Counted from the first letter of the stretch, positions 24,242-34,114 are shown. The stretch: DNA of 64,000 nucleotides from Oscillospiraceae bacterium (GCA_902764825.1 CACWXL010000002.1:248001-312000), one strand, 5' to 3'. Notes: a model not told the origin generated them from the letters alone. Numbers and translations are program-made.

Positions 24242-25393
24242 TCAATGGATCTCAGGGAGTTTAAGAATCCTGTCTAATGCTTCATTTACAACACTTCTCG
24301 GGCATGCGACATTCATACGGATGAACTGATCCGCCTTCTTCGAAAAGAACGTGCCCTCCGAGAATCTGATGTGCGCCTTATCAAGGAAGAATTTTGAAGG
24401 GTCTTCAAGCCCCATGGAAGATGCATCTATCCACATGAGGTAGGTGCCTTCGATATCAGTAACCTTGAGCTTCGTGCCTGCAAGGCGGTTCTTCACGAGC
24501 TCAATGTTGCCTTCAAGATAGGAGATAAGTTCATCCATCCATTTATCACCGTAAGTATAAGCGGCTCTGGTTGCGACAAGCCCCATGATGTTCAGTCCAT
24601 ATGCGCCTGTCGTAAGAGAATACCTGTCCACTGCCCTGCGCATTGAATCGTCTGCGATGACAATGTTCGCAGCCTGGATGCCTGCGATATTAAACGACTT
24701 GGTAGCTGACGTACATGTGACCGTGATCTTCTTCAATTCTTCAGATAAAGACGCAATCGGGATATGCTTATGTCCGCGGTAGACAAAATCAGCATGGATC
24801 TCATCGCAAACAATAACCATGTGATTCTTAAGACAGATATCGCCTACCTTCATCAGTTCTTCCCTGTTCCACACGCGGCCTGCAGGATTATGCGGATTGC
24901 AGAAGATCAGCATCTTCACGTCATTCTCTCGGACCTTGTTCTCAAAGTCCTCAAAGTCGATCTCATAGCGTGAATCGTTAAGGACAAGATCAGATACGAT
25001 AAGGTTCCTGCCGCTGCCCTTAACCGCTCTTCCAATTGGACCGTAAAGCGGTTCGAAGATGAGGATACTGTCACCCTCTTTTGTAAGTGCCATGATGGAA
25101 TCTGAGATACCGAGAACGACACCGGGCATCTTTAAGACTGTCTTTGGATCGACGTCCCATCCATATCTTCTCTTATACCAGCCGGTAACTGCCTTATCGT
25201 AAGATTCATCCGCTTCAGGATATCCGAAAACGCCTCTTTGGGCCTGCTCTGTAAGAGCCTCGATGACTTCAACGGGGCTCTTGAAATCCATGTCGGCAAC
25301 CCACATCGGAATAAGATCGTTGATACCGTCGATCTTCGCATGCTTAATATCTTCCGGCGTATTTCTATCTATTAGTTCGTCAAAGTTAATCAT
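24242..25393 (-). CDS. PatB/MalY-type PLP-dependent C-S lyase or aminotransferase
   Basis: A 383-residue fold-type I PLP enzyme. Motifs are CNPHNPAGRVW, CDEIHADFVY and the PLP lysine in SATKSFNIAGIQAAN. The family (PatB, MalY, cystathionine beta-lyase-like) cleaves C-S bonds in cystathionine or cysteine derivatives or acts as an aminotransferase. It lies downstream of an amino-acid ABC importer ATPase in the same direction, separated by a 74-bp inverted-repeat element. This suggests, without proving, uptake and breakdown of a sulfur amino acid. Confidence 0.88.
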   Translation of the reverse strand: MINFDELIDRNTPEDIKHAKIDGINDLIPMWVADMDFKSPVEVIEALTEQAQRGVFGYPEADESYDKAVTGWYKRRYGWDVDPKTVLKMPGVVLGISDSIMALTKEGDSILIFEPLYGPIGRAVKGSGRNLIVSDLVLNDSRYEIDFEDFENKVRENDVKMLIFCNPHNPAGRVWNREELMKVGDICLKNHMVIVCDEIHADFVYRGHKHIPIASLSEELKKITVTCTSATKSFNIAGIQAANIVIADDSMRRAVDRYSLTTGAYGLNIMGLVATRAAYTYGDKWMDELISYLEGNIELVKNRLAGTKLKVTDIEGTYLMWIDASSMGLEDPSKFFLDKAHIRFSEGTFFSKKADQFIRMNVACPRSVVNEALDRILKLPEIH

Positions 25394-25423
25394 AACGTTT
25401 CCTTAGGTTCCTCCTGGCACAAA

Positions 25424-25497
25424 GCAATTATATAATCCCACGAACGAGTTATTTGCGCCAGCAAATACTGTCTGAAGTGAGGGGATTATATAATTGC
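25424..25497. repeat. 74-bp palindromic element with 16-bp perfect terminal inverted repeats
   Basis: GCAATTATATAATCCC (25424-25439) and its exact complement (25482-25497) flank 42 nt that contain a second small hairpin, ATTTGC-GCCA-GCAAAT. It fills the gap between the lyase start and the ABC ATPase stop. There is no T run, so it is not a normal terminator. The terminal CAATTATATAA core recurs in the hairpin at 44385, so it may be a dispersed non-coding repeat. Confidence 0.75.
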
Positions 25498-25500
25498 GCC

Positions 25501-26271
25501 TTAGTATCCGGCTAAGAACGCCTTCGTCCTCTCCTGCTGAGGATTCGTAACGAGATCGTATGCGGGGCCTTCTTCGACGATAACGCCGCCGTCCATGAAT
25601 ACGATGCGGTCTGCAACGTCTCTTGCAAAGCTCATCTCGTGAGTAACGATGACCATCGTCATCTTCTCCTGCGCAAGCTCCTTGATGACCGTAAGGACGC
25701 CTTTGGTAAGCTCAGGATCCAATGCAGATGTGGGCTCATCGAAAAAGATGATCTCAGGATTCGTGGCAAGAGCTCTTGCGATCGATACTCGCTGCTGCTG
25801 GCCACCTGAAAGATTGCAGGGATATTCGTCAGCTTTTGCTTCCAGATCCATCTTCTTAAGCAGGCCGTCGCAGATCGCGTCAGCTTCAGCCTTGCTCTTC
25901 TTGTGAACGTGGATAAGGGCTTCGGTAATATTTCTTCTTACTGAAAAATGCGGGAAGAGATTGAAGTTCTGGAAAACGAGACCGAACTTGCTGCGGATCT
26001 CCTTTTCGAGCTTCTTGTCGCAATAGACAAGGTGTCCGTCGACTTCATCGCAGAGGACGTCGCCGCCTATTACGATCTTTCCGGCATCGACCTTTTCGAG
26101 TGTTGTGGCGCATCTTAAGAGCGTGGATTTGCCGCCGCCGGAAGGTCCGATCACTGCAACTACTTCGCCGCGCCTGACCTGCATGTTGATGCCCTGCAGG
26201 ACTTCGAGCTTGTCGAAGGACTTGTGGATGTCTTTTATCTCAAGAACGATGTCGTTATTAGCGTCAGACAT
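25501..26271 (-). CDS. Polar amino acid ABC transporter, ATP-binding protein
   Basis: A 256-residue ABC ATPase of the GlnQ/HisP type. Walker A is GPSGGGKST, the Q loop is in [10 protein letters not shown], the signature is LSGGQQQR, Walker B is IIFFDEP, and the switch His is in VTHEM. It follows the permease by 13 bp. The solute-binding protein is at 30559-31335 on the same strand, separated by three opposite-strand acyltransferase genes. Substrate could be cystine, glutamine or another polar amino acid. Confidence 0.93.
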   Translation of the reverse strand: MSDANNDIVLEIKDIHKSFDKLEVLQGINMQVRRGEVVAVIGPSGGGKSTLLRCATTLEKVDAGKIVIGGDVLCDEVDGHLVYCDKKLEKEIRSKFGLVFQNFNLFPHFSVRRNITEALIHVHKKSKAEADAICDGLLKKMDLEAKADEYPCNLSGGQQQRVSIARALATNPEIIFFDEPTSALDPELTKGVLTVIKELAQEKMTMVIVTHEMSFARDVADRIVFMDGGVIVEEGPAYDLVTNPQQERTKAFLAGY

Positions 26272-26284
26272 TAAGTTACCCCGC

Positions 26285-26959
26285 TTAAGAATAGTAAGAC
26301 ATGGATTTCTCCACGCGGTTTAAGATAAATTCGATAAGGAGATTCATCGCATAGTAGAACAGGCCTGCAACAATAAACGGCATTACGGATACCTGCTTCG
26401 ATGCGGCTGCGGATGCTCTGGTAAACATCTCTGCAACGGATAACACCTGAGCAAGCGACGTATCCTTAACGAGAGTGATGATCTCATTAGATACTGAGGG
26501 AAGTACCCTCTTTATGACCTGAGGAAGAATGATCTTGAAATATGTCTGTGACTTGGAAAAACCAAGGACGGTCGCAGCTTCGTACTGGCCCTTTGACATG
26601 GACTGGATGCCGCCTCTGAAGATCTCGGCAAAATAGGCTGCGTAATTAAGTGAGAATGCGATGATGGTCGCTATGAATCTGTAGTCGTTGCCGAGGCTCA
26701 CTCTGAATACATAATAGGGTCCGAAATAGACCAGGAGGAGCTGAAGCATAAGAGGTGTGCCTCTTAACACGGATATATAGAGCCTGCAGATCAGTGAGAT
26801 GACAGGGATCCTGGACATCCTGCCCTTGCAGATAAGAAGACCCAAAGGAATCGAGAAGATCAGTGTCAGGCCAAAGATTGCAAGCGTAAAGCCGAAGCCC
26901 TGCACAAGCTGGGTCAATGTCGATATCAGCATACTGATTACCTGATTCGTTTCTTCCAT
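26285..26959 (-). CDS. Polar amino acid ABC transporter, permease
   Basis: A 224-residue HisM/GlnP-type membrane protein with about five helices. The coupling segment reads [25 protein letters not shown], including the EAA loop that docks on the ATPase. The start at 26959 has GAGG 6 nt upstream; a longer frame to 27022 lacks a site. It pairs with the ATPase 13 bp downstream. Confidence 0.92.
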   Translation of the reverse strand: MEETNQVISMLISTLTQLVQGFGFTLAIFGLTLIFSIPLGLLICKGRMSRIPVISLICRLYISVLRGTPLMLQLLLVYFGPYYVFRVSLGNDYRFIATIIAFSLNYAAYFAEIFRGGIQSMSKGQYEAATVLGFSKSQTYFKIILPQVIKRVLPSVSNEIITLVKDTSLAQVLSVAEMFTRASAAASKQVSVMPFIVAGLFYYAMNLLIEFILNRVEKSMSYYS

Positions 26960-27141
26960 AAGGATCCTCAACAAAAGAAATAAAAAAGCCCTAAAACGAA
27001 ATGATACCAAGAGCTTTCGCACAGATGTAATTGTATCATAACAGCCGCCTTAAGTTGATGGCAAAAACGATGTATATCAGTAAAATTTTAATATATAATG
27101 TTTTAGGTACATTATTTATTTAATTAGGAATAGTAATCTTC

Positions 27142-28242
27142 ATGGATAATAGAGAAGACATCGGCCAAAACGGCTTTCAACTTCTTTCGAAATACCGCAA
27201 TGCGTTAATGGGCATCGCTGCATTATCGATCTATTTTTTTCATGCATGGATTCCTATTACACTTGAACCTCAGGAAAGCAGCGTATTCTATTTAAGCTTT
27301 CTGGAGCATTTCTTAAAACAGAACGGCTTTCTCGGTGTTGATATTTTTTTCCTTCTTTCCGGAATAGGTCTTACCTTCTCCGTTGAAAAAGTATCACTTC
27401 CAATGTTCTACTACCGTCGACTAAGGCGCATAATTCTTCCGTTTGTTACTGTCGGTATAATCCGTGGAATCGTACAGAACTGGGGATGGTCCGTAATTAT
27501 CGGAAACATAACAGGCTTTAACTTCTATACCAAAGACGTTAATTCGTTCCTGTGGTTCGTTCCTGCTATCCTAACGTTTTACCTGTTCTTCCCTGCCTAC
27601 TATAAGCTGTTCACAAAGAGCCAAAACAAGTTCTTGTTTACTGCCGGTGTCATCATGATATGGCTCCTACTCTCTACAATAGTTAAAGATACTATGCGTG
27701 AAGATCTGTTCGGATTTACAAACAGGATACCTGTATTCGTTATCGGCATTCTGATCGGATATCTGATCAGAAACGGCAAGAGCGCAACATTTACGCTCCA
27801 CACATACCTTTTGTTATTCATTATGCTGTTTACGGGGCTTTACCTCTCATATCTGACCGAATACAAGGATTTTTATTTGATAGTTCCTATAAGTAACTGT
27901 TTCCTTCCAACTTTGCTCATATCGATAAGCCTTTCCCTTCTTGTTTCCAATCTATTCAAAGCGCTCGAGCAGCGCATGCCGAGGTTTGCGAAAATCATAT
28001 TAAAGGTCACTGGGTTCTTCGGTATGATCTCACTTGAGTTTTATTGTGTACAATCGTGGTTCATTGACATCATTCCGCTTCTTATCGAAGACGGTTGGTC
28101 CATACATTTGATTAATCTTATGCTATTCCTTATCATAACTGCATTATCATGGGTCGTTTATGTACTCTTTAAAAACTTCTGGGAATTGACCGAACGTATA
28201 GCAAAAAAATGGAAAGCAAAACAAAATATAAAAATGCAATAA
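27142..28242 (+). CDS. Acyltransferase-3 family membrane protein, copy 1 of 3
   Basis: A 366-residue membrane protein with about ten helices, of the Acyl_transf_3 (OafA-like) family. It begins GFQLLSKYRNALMGIAALS and carries the conserved FHAWIP His in helix 1, followed by GVDIFFLLSGIGLTF. Such enzymes O-acylate cell-surface sugars. The second and third genes downstream share the whole layout, so the three arose by tandem duplication. A -10 box TATAAT (27094-27099) precedes it. The region is visibly more AT-rich than its neighbours. Confidence 0.85.
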   Translation: MDNREDIGQNGFQLLSKYRNALMGIAALSIYFFHAWIPITLEPQESSVFYLSFLEHFLKQNGFLGVDIFFLLSGIGLTFSVEKVSLPMFYYRRLRRIILPFVTVGIIRGIVQNWGWSVIIGNITGFNFYTKDVNSFLWFVPAILTFYLFFPAYYKLFTKSQNKFLFTAGVIMIWLLLSTIVKDTMREDLFGFTNRIPVFVIGILIGYLIRNGKSATFTLHTYLLLFIMLFTGLYLSYLTEYKDFYLIVPISNCFLPTLLISISLSLLVSNLFKALEQRMPRFAKIILKVTGFFGMISLEFYCVQSWFIDIIPLLIEDGWSIHLINLMLFLIITALSWVVYVLFKNFWELTERIAKKWKAKQNIKMQ

Positions 28243-28295
28243 TTGAAGTATTTTCAGAATCTAAGGCTTATACTTTTTATAGGAAATCTTAACTT

Positions 28296-29429
28296 ATGGA
28301 CGGCAACAACAACAGCATCAGCAATAACGGGTTTAAGCTGATCATGCAGTATCGTAATGTCATTATGGGCATTGCGACCATATGGATATTTATTTTCCAT
28401 GCCTGGATTCCCATCTTTAATAATCCTACGGGAAATATCACACTCTTTTGTCATTACATTGAGGAATACATAAGGAAAATGGGTTATTGTGGTGTTGATA
28501 TATTTCTGCTCCTGTCCGGAATGGGGTTGACATATGCCATCAAGAAAGGTTCATTAGCAAGGTTCTACTGCAGGCGGATTCGGAGGGTATTCATCCCTTA
28601 TCTTGTAACTGCCCTTGTATGCTGGCCCGTAAAACATTGGACTATCGTAGAATTTTTGAAAAATGTTACGGGGGTTACTTTCTACACACAGCATATCCAC
28701 ACGTTCTGCTGGTTTGTTCCTGCCATAATCACGCTTTATCTCGTATTTCCGCTTTACTATAAGTTCTTCAGCAAAGCTAAGAGCAAATTCCTTTTTACAG
28801 CACTCTCAATTTCCATATGGTTTTTTATATCTCTGCTTCTTCACGGGCATATGAGATTCGACTTATACGGATTCACTAACAGAATACCGGTATTTCTTTT
28901 TGGTATTTTATTCGGAGAAATATCTCAAGTTCAGAAAGAGATTACCTTTACCAAAAAGCATTACCTTGCCCTGATTGCTGTATTTACTGCAGGTTTGTTC
29001 CTATCTTACATGTATAACTTCAGGGATTTCGAGTTGATAATTCCGGGTGGTAAAGCCGTATTGCCTAATATTCTTTTAGCGGTAAGCATCTCTTTTCTTA
29101 CTGCTAAAATACTGGAAATACTCAATCGACGGACTCCGGGGTTCGGTAAAGCACTTAACGCAGTATTTAGTTTCTGGGGGAAGATGTCTCTCGAGATGTA
29201 CTGCGCATATATAGGCTTTCTTATTCCATGCTTTGGCATATTCGTCAATGTACTTGCAGACATCACCACCAGAAGGCTTCCGATAAATCTGGTTATCTTC
29301 GCCATTACTTCCGGCATAGCATGGCTCGCCTGTCTGCTATTTAATTATTTATTGAAACTGCCAGAGCTCCTCAAAGGCCGTAAAAAGAGTAATAATGTTA
29401 AGAATGAACAACACATCATCGCAGAATGA
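28296..29429 (+). CDS. Acyltransferase-3 family membrane protein, copy 2 of 3
   Basis: A 377-residue paralogue of the preceding gene, 53 bp downstream. It shares GFKLIMQYRNVIMGIATIW, FHAWIPI, CGVDIFLLLSGMGLTYAIKKGS and GFTNRIPVF. The C-terminal helices diverge most, which may mean different acceptors. Its end overlaps the start of copy 3 by 35 nt. The role is inferred as O-acylation of an exported glycan; no glycan biosynthesis genes are adjacent. Confidence 0.85.
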   Translation: MDGNNNSISNNGFKLIMQYRNVIMGIATIWIFIFHAWIPIFNNPTGNITLFCHYIEEYIRKMGYCGVDIFLLLSGMGLTYAIKKGSLARFYCRRIRRVFIPYLVTALVCWPVKHWTIVEFLKNVTGVTFYTQHIHTFCWFVPAIITLYLVFPLYYKFFSKAKSKFLFTALSISIWFFISLLLHGHMRFDLYGFTNRIPVFLFGILFGEISQVQKEITFTKKHYLALIAVFTAGLFLSYMYNFRDFELIIPGGKAVLPNILLAVSISFLTAKILEILNRRTPGFGKALNAVFSFWGKMSLEMYCAYIGFLIPCFGIFVNVLADITTRRLPINLVIFAITSGIAWLACLLFNYLLKLPELLKGRKKSNNVKNEQHIIAE

Positions 29430-30507
29430 AATAAACAGCCGCAACGGGTTCCTGCTGGTCTCCCAATACCGCAATGCGATCATGGGCATTGCAGCTTTAT
29501 GGGTTCTCTTTTTCCATGCCTGGATACCGGTAATGCCTGCCTCAACAGCCGGACACTTTAACTTATTCGGCTTTATCGAAAGGTATCTCAAAGCCATCGG
29601 TTATTGCGGTGTTGATATTTTCCTTTTGGTATCAGGTCTCGGTCTTACGTTTGCGATAAAGAAAGGTTCTCTTCTCAGATTCTATTACCGCCGCTTAAGA
29701 AGGATCATCCTCCCGCCTCTTGTAGTTTCATTATTGCTGTGGAACATCTTCGGATGGAGCACTTTGGAATTCTTCCAGAACATCAGCGGTTATAATTTCT
29801 ATTTCAAGGACACAACCTGCTTTCTGTGGTTTATCCCCGCGATCGTTACGCTGTATCTGCTCTTCCCTCTTTATTACAAGGTTTTCGACAGATTCCGCAA
29901 TAAGATACTCTTTACGGCTGCGGCAATTGCTCTGTGGCTTATAATCTCACTGCTGCTCTTAAACGTAATGCGTCCTGATCTCTACGGATTCACAAACAGG
30001 ATCCCCGTATTCATAATAGGAGTCCTGTTCGGATACATAACGCAGAATAAAAAGGACATCGTATTCAAAGCATGGACCTATATCTGCCTGATAGTCACTC
30101 TTGCATTGGGCCTTTACCTTGCATATCTGACTTCGATCCTGAACTACAGCTTCATCCTGCCCTACAGCAATATCCTGCCGAATTGCCTTATTGCCGTAAG
30201 CCTTCCTTTCCTGATCGCGAAAATACTGGATCTGGCTGAACGCCATCTTTCTTTATTCGGCAAGTTGCTTACCACAGTTATCGGATTTTTCGGTACCTTC
30301 ACACTCGAATCTTATTGCGTTCAGGAATGGTTCGTGAAGATCATCAACGATCTTATGGATGACGGCATCTCGATACATCTGATAAATCTCGGTATGTTCT
30401 TTGTGATCAATGCAACAGCCTGGGCCGCAAGCGTACTGTTCAGATATCTCTGGGAGCTTATAGAACTTCCGTTTAAGAAAAAGAAAACTAAAGCGAAAGC
30501 AAATTAA
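29395..30507 (+). CDS. Acyltransferase-3 family membrane protein, copy 3 of 3
   Basis: A 370-residue paralogue starting inside the end of copy 2. It shares GFLLVSQYRNAIMGIAALW, FHAWIPV, CGVDIFLLVSGLGLTFAIKKGS and GFTNRIPVFIIG. Two starts are possible: ATG at 29395 or ATG three codons later. The ribosome-binding site is weak, so translation may depend on coupling with copy 2. A bidirectional terminator follows immediately. Confidence 0.85.
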   Translation: MLRMNNTSSQNEINSRNGFLLVSQYRNAIMGIAALWVLFFHAWIPVMPASTAGHFNLFGFIERYLKAIGYCGVDIFLLVSGLGLTFAIKKGSLLRFYYRRLRRIILPPLVVSLLLWNIFGWSTLEFFQNISGYNFYFKDTTCFLWFIPAIVTLYLLFPLYYKVFDRFRNKILFTAAAIALWLIISLLLLNVMRPDLYGFTNRIPVFIIGVLFGYITQNKKDIVFKAWTYICLIVTLALGLYLAYLTSILNYSFILPYSNILPNCLIAVSLPFLIAKILDLAERHLSLFGKLLTTVIGFFGTFTLESYCVQEWFVKIINDLMDDGISIHLINLGMFFVINATAWAASVLFRYLWELIELPFKKKKTKAKAN

Positions 30508-30542
30508 AAGGGCTGCTTCAATACTGAAACAGCCCTTGTTTT
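30508..30542. terminator. Bidirectional terminator between acyltransferase and binding-protein genes
   Basis: Arms AAGGGCTG (30508-30515) and CAGCCCTT (30530-30537), plus an inner TTCA/TGAA, form a long stem. T runs follow on both strands, so it can end the acyltransferase operon and the convergent binding-protein gene. Confidence 0.85.
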
Positions 30543-30558
30543 TAAGTTGTTCTAATGA

Positions 30559-31335
30559 TTACTTTCCGAGGATGGTAACGTCAGCGCCGAACCACTTCTC
30601 GGAGATCTTAGCCATTGTTCCGTCAGCTGCCATCTCGTCCATGACCTTCTGTACTTCATCACGGAGAGCCGTATTTCCCTTAAGGAATCCTACACCGTAC
30701 TCCTCTGTAGCAACAGATTCGTCAAGAACTGTGAAAGCCTTGCCGGATGTCTGGATCTCGTAACGGGCAACGATCTCGTCCATAACGATCGCATCAACAG
30801 AACCCATCTCAAGTTCCATCATCGCACTGAGATAAGAATCCATTTCGATGAGCTTGCCGAAAGAATCCTTAAGAGCAGCATTATCTTCAAGAGCTGCAAG
30901 TCCTGATGAATCCTTCTGAACGGCTACATTCTTGCCTGCGAGGTCAGCGAGTGAAGAAATGCCAGAACCATTCTTAACTACAACAACCTGATCGTTAGCC
31001 ATGTAAGCCTTTGTCCATGTGTAGCCGTCTTCTCTGCCGCTGATCGTAAATCCGTTCCAGATGCAGTCGATGTTGCCTGTGGCAAGCTCCTGATCCTTGG
31101 AATCCCATGCGATAGGCTGAGCAACGAACTCTTTGCCCATACGCTTTGCAGCTTCCTTAGCAAGATCTAAGTCAAATCCGACATAAGAACCGTCATCAGC
31201 AACGAATCCCATGGGCGGGAATTCCTGGTCAAATCCGACAACGAACTTCTTGCTTTCCTTCTTGCCGCAGCCTGCGAAAGCCAGTGCCAATGTAGCAACA
31301 GCCATGACTGAAGCTACGATCTTCTTAAAAACCAT
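30559..31335 (-). CDS. Amino acid ABC transporter, substrate-binding lipoprotein
   Basis: A 258-residue lipoprotein. The signal peptide ends in LAFAGC (Cys at about residue 22). The mature part is a family-3 solute-binding protein: VVGFDQEFPPMGFV, GFDLDLAKEAAKRMG, WDSKDQELATGNIDCIWNGFTI and the Asp of DAIVMDE. The ATG at 31335 has GGAGG 11 nt upstream. It lies only 31 bp after a uracil phosphoribosyltransferase gene with no promoter between. Its permease and ATPase are beyond three opposite-strand genes, so the transporter operon seems to have been split. Confidence 0.92.
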   Translation of the reverse strand: MVFKKIVASVMAVATLALAFAGCGKKESKKFVVGFDQEFPPMGFVADDGSYVGFDLDLAKEAAKRMGKEFVAQPIAWDSKDQELATGNIDCIWNGFTISGREDGYTWTKAYMANDQVVVVKNGSGISSLADLAGKNVAVQKDSSGLAALEDNAALKDSFGKLIEMDSYLSAMMELEMGSVDAIVMDEIVARYEIQTSGKAFTVLDESVATEEYGVGFLKGNTALRDEVQKVMDEMAADGTMAKISEKWFGADVTILGK

Positions 31336-31366
31336 ATAACACTTTTCCTCCAATGGTTGATTTGTC

Positions 31367-32011
31367 TTATTTGGTGCCGAAAATACGGTCACCCGCATCT
31401 CCCAGACCCGGGAGAATATACGCGTTCTCATTAAGCTCTCTGTCAACGTTACCTACATAGATATCGATGTCGGGATGAGCTTTTGCAAGTCTCTCGATTC
31501 CTACGGGAGCTGCAATGATGCACATGAACTTGATGTTCTTGCCGCCGTGAGCCTTGATCGAATTGATGGCATCAACTGCCGAACCGCCTGTTGCGAGCAT
31601 AGGGTCAACAACAACGATCAGACGCTGGTCAATAGGATCAGGGAGCTTACAGTAATAGTCGTGAGGTTCATGTGTCTCAGGATCTCTGTAAAGACCGATA
31701 TGTCCGACTTTTGCAAGAGGTGTAAGAGCCTGGACACCGGGTACCATGCCGAGACCAGCACGAAGGATAGGAACGATAGCAAGTTTCTTACCGTCGATCA
31801 TGGGCGTCATCGTCTTCTCAAGAGGTGTCTGAACTTCAACATCCTTCAAAGGAAGATCCCTCAAAGCTTCATATCCTTCGAGAGTAGCGATCTCTTCTAC
31901 GAGATGTCTGAACTCATAAGTGCCTGTCTCAACCTTTCTTAAAAGTGAGATCTTGTGCTTGATGAGCGGATGCTCCATAACCTGAACGTTCTTAAAATCT
32001 TTGTACTGCAT
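31367..32011 (-). CDS. upp: Uracil phosphoribosyltransferase, canonical copy
   Basis: A 214-residue enzyme converting uracil and PRPP to UMP. It has [12 protein letters not shown] near the start, [10 protein letters not shown], the PRPP loop [13 protein letters not shown] and the uracil-binding [10 protein letters not shown] at the C-terminus. AAGGGGG precedes the ATG. It is 33 bp downstream of the uracil permease gene and forms a salvage operon with it. Confidence 0.96.
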   Translation of the reverse strand: MQYKDFKNVQVMEHPLIKHKISLLRKVETGTYEFRHLVEEIATLEGYEALRDLPLKDVEVQTPLEKTMTPMIDGKKLAIVPILRAGLGMVPGVQALTPLAKVGHIGLYRDPETHEPHDYYCKLPDPIDQRLIVVVDPMLATGGSAVDAINSIKAHGGKNIKFMCIIAAPVGIERLAKAHPDIDIYVGNVDRELNENAYILPGLGDAGDRIFGTK

Positions 32012-32044
32012 ATTCCGTCCCCCTTTCTGATTTAAAAGTAGATG

Positions 32045-33436
32045 TTATTTCTTATCTGTTTCGGAAGAATCAGCAACAAGCTTTCCGTCGTTAACGATGA
32101 GGTTTGTAATGATACCGAAGATAAGAGCTACTGCCAAAGATGTAACTGTAAGAACAGGACCCTGTGTCATTTCGTTGAAACCGAACTGAAGTGTAAGTCC
32201 GCCGATACCCGTAACGAGGATACCGGAAACGATGAACAGGTTCTTGCTGTTGTTAAGATCAACCTTGCGGAGCATCTGGAGACCTGATACTGCGATAAAG
32301 CCGTAAAGTGCAACGCATGCACCGCCCATAACGCACTTAGGGATAGAGTTGATCAGTGCAACAAAAGGTGTGAAGAATGAGAGTACCATACATCCGATTG
32401 CAGCAGTGATGATAGAGATGATGGAAGCATTACCTGTAATAGCTACGCAGCCGATAGACTCGCCGTATGTAGTATTTGCGGCACCGCCGAAGATAGAACC
32501 TACGATGGATCCTACACCGTCACCGAAGAGAGTATTATCAAGACCCGGATCGGTAATGAGGTCCTTATTGATGATGTTGCCGAGGTTCTTGTGGTCAGCA
32601 ATGTGCTGCGCAAGCTCAACGACACCGATAGGAACATAGATCAAAGCGATAGAACCGATATCTGCTGCAGAGAGTGCCTCCCATCCCTTCTCCTGGATAG
32701 CCTTAAGGAAGAAGAAATCAGGCATCTTAACGATAGATGCAACAGAGAAAGGTACAAATGCCGACTTGAAAGAGTCAAAGCTTAAGATCTGCATAGCTTC
32801 ATTGCCGGCAGCCTTTCCGATAAGTGTAAGGATCAACGCGAAAACATATCCGACACCGATACCGACGATAAAAGGAATAAGCTTAATATTCTGCGATCCC
32901 TTAACAGATGCGATAACGATAGCAAAGAAAGTAACTGCACCAACAAGTATTGTGAGAAGACTGTAATTGTCGCCTCCGTTGGAAGCCATCCAACCGGTAG
33001 CTGTTCCTGACAAAGAAAGTCCGATGAGGGCAACGATGGGTCCGATGATTACGGCAGGCATGAGCTTGTTAACCCATCCGGATCCTACTGCCTTGATAAT
33101 GATACCGATAACAACATAAACAAGACCGGCGAAAAGCACACCGATGATAATTCCGAGATATCCGAAATTCTGTCCGATGGAAGCGGCATATGCGCCAAGG
33201 AATGTAAAAGAGCTTCCGAGGAAAACAGGGCTCTTCTTCTTCGTAAAGAAAATATATACCAAAGTACCAATACCTGCACCGAACAAAGCTGCGGCAGGAT
33301 CTGCCACAAGACCGTAAGAAGATACGATCATCGGGACAAGGAGCGTAGCAGCCATGATAGCGATCATCTGCTGGAACGCGAAAACGATAGTCTTACTGAA
33401 TTTCGGCTTATCGCTTACATCATAAACAAGTTTCAT
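32045..33436 (-). CDS. uraA: Uracil/xanthine permease family transporter (UraA-like)
   Basis: A 463-residue membrane protein of the nucleobase-ascorbate transporter family, with about 14 helices. The paired binding regions include FGDGVGSIVGSIFGG and TTYGESIG. It lies between two uracil phosphoribosyltransferase genes, which makes uracil the likely substrate. GGAGGG lies 5 nt before the ATG. Confidence 0.9.
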   Translation of the reverse strand: MKLVYDVSDKPKFSKTIVFAFQQMIAIMAATLLVPMIVSSYGLVADPAAALFGAGIGTLVYIFFTKKKSPVFLGSSFTFLGAYAASIGQNFGYLGIIIGVLFAGLVYVVIGIIIKAVGSGWVNKLMPAVIIGPIVALIGLSLSGTATGWMASNGGDNYSLLTILVGAVTFFAIVIASVKGSQNIKLIPFIVGIGVGYVFALILTLIGKAAGNEAMQILSFDSFKSAFVPFSVASIVKMPDFFFLKAIQEKGWEALSAADIGSIALIYVPIGVVELAQHIADHKNLGNIINKDLITDPGLDNTLFGDGVGSIVGSIFGGAANTTYGESIGCVAITGNASIISIITAAIGCMVLSFFTPFVALINSIPKCVMGGACVALYGFIAVSGLQMLRKVDLNNSKNLFIVSGILVTGIGGLTLQFGFNEMTQGPVLTVTSLAVALIFGIITNLIVNDGKLVADSSETDKK

Positions 33437-33454
33437 TGTAACCCTCCTGAATAC

Positions 33455-34114
33455 TTATTGTGGTTTATAACTAACGGTACCGCAGATCCTGTCACCCGCG
33501 TCACCGGCAGCATCAATGATGTAGCCCTTCTCATTCAAAGGATAAGTTGAATGATATGCGGCATAGATAGGCACTTCCGGATGACGGGAATGAACGAATT
33601 CGATTCCCTGGTCACAAGAGAAGATGCACATAAACTTGATCCTCTTACAGCCTGCTTCCTTAAGGAGCTTGATCGTCGCTTCGGCACTTACGCCCGTTGC
33701 AAAAGCAGGATCCACAATGATTACTTCCCCCTCAGTAACGTCAACAGGAAGCTTGAAATAGTATTGAACCGGCTGCAGAGTTTCCTCGTCTCTGTAAAGA
33801 CCAACATGGCCTACCTTCGCCGTAGGAAGAAGACTTCTTAAGCCGTCAACCATGCCAAGGCCCGCTCTTAAGATCGGAACGATCGTAAAGTCCTCGGCAA
33901 TGACAGGAGACTCAAATTTAGAAAGAGGTGCCTGTATCTCTACCATTTTGGTTGGCAGATCCTTAAGCACCTCATATCCCATTAATGTTGTAATTTCGCT
34001 GACGATTTCGCAGAATTCCTTTGAACCGGTATTAACGTCACATAGATGAGTGACTTTGTGTCTGATCAAAGGGTGATCGAAAACAGTTACATTCTCCATG
34101 TACTTACTGTCCAT
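33455..34114 (-). CDS. Second uracil phosphoribosyltransferase, divergent copy
   Basis: A 219-residue UPRT paralogue on the upstream side of the permease. It keeps [21 protein letters not shown] and GDAGDRICGT, but the PRPP loop reads IIVDPAFATGVSAEA, with Val replacing a glycine of ATGGSA. The start at 34114 has AAGGTGG upstream and is preferred over one five codons earlier. It may have a different base preference or a regulatory role; the sequence does not decide. It is the first gene of the uracil salvage operon. Confidence 0.88.
   Translation of the reverse strand: MDSKYMENVTVFDHPLIRHKVTHLCDVNTGSKEFCEIVSEITTLMGYEVLKDLPTKMVEIQAPLSKFESPVIAEDFTIVPILRAGLGMVDGLRSLLPTAKVGHVGLYRDEETLQPVQYYFKLPVDVTEGEVIIVDPAFATGVSAEATIKLLKEAGCKRIKFMCIFSCDQGIEFVHSRHPEVPIYAAYHSTYPLNEKGYIIDAAGDAGDRICGTVSYKPQ

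Noticed and set aside
27142..30507. Three acyltransferase genes as a glycan biosynthesis cluster
   Set aside because: There is no glycosyltransferase, polymerase or flippase gene next to them; tandem duplication is the simpler reading.
33455..34114. Second UPRT as a pseudogene
   Set aside because: It is full length with an intact uracil-binding C-terminus and a good ribosome-binding site; the PRPP loop change alone does not make it broken.
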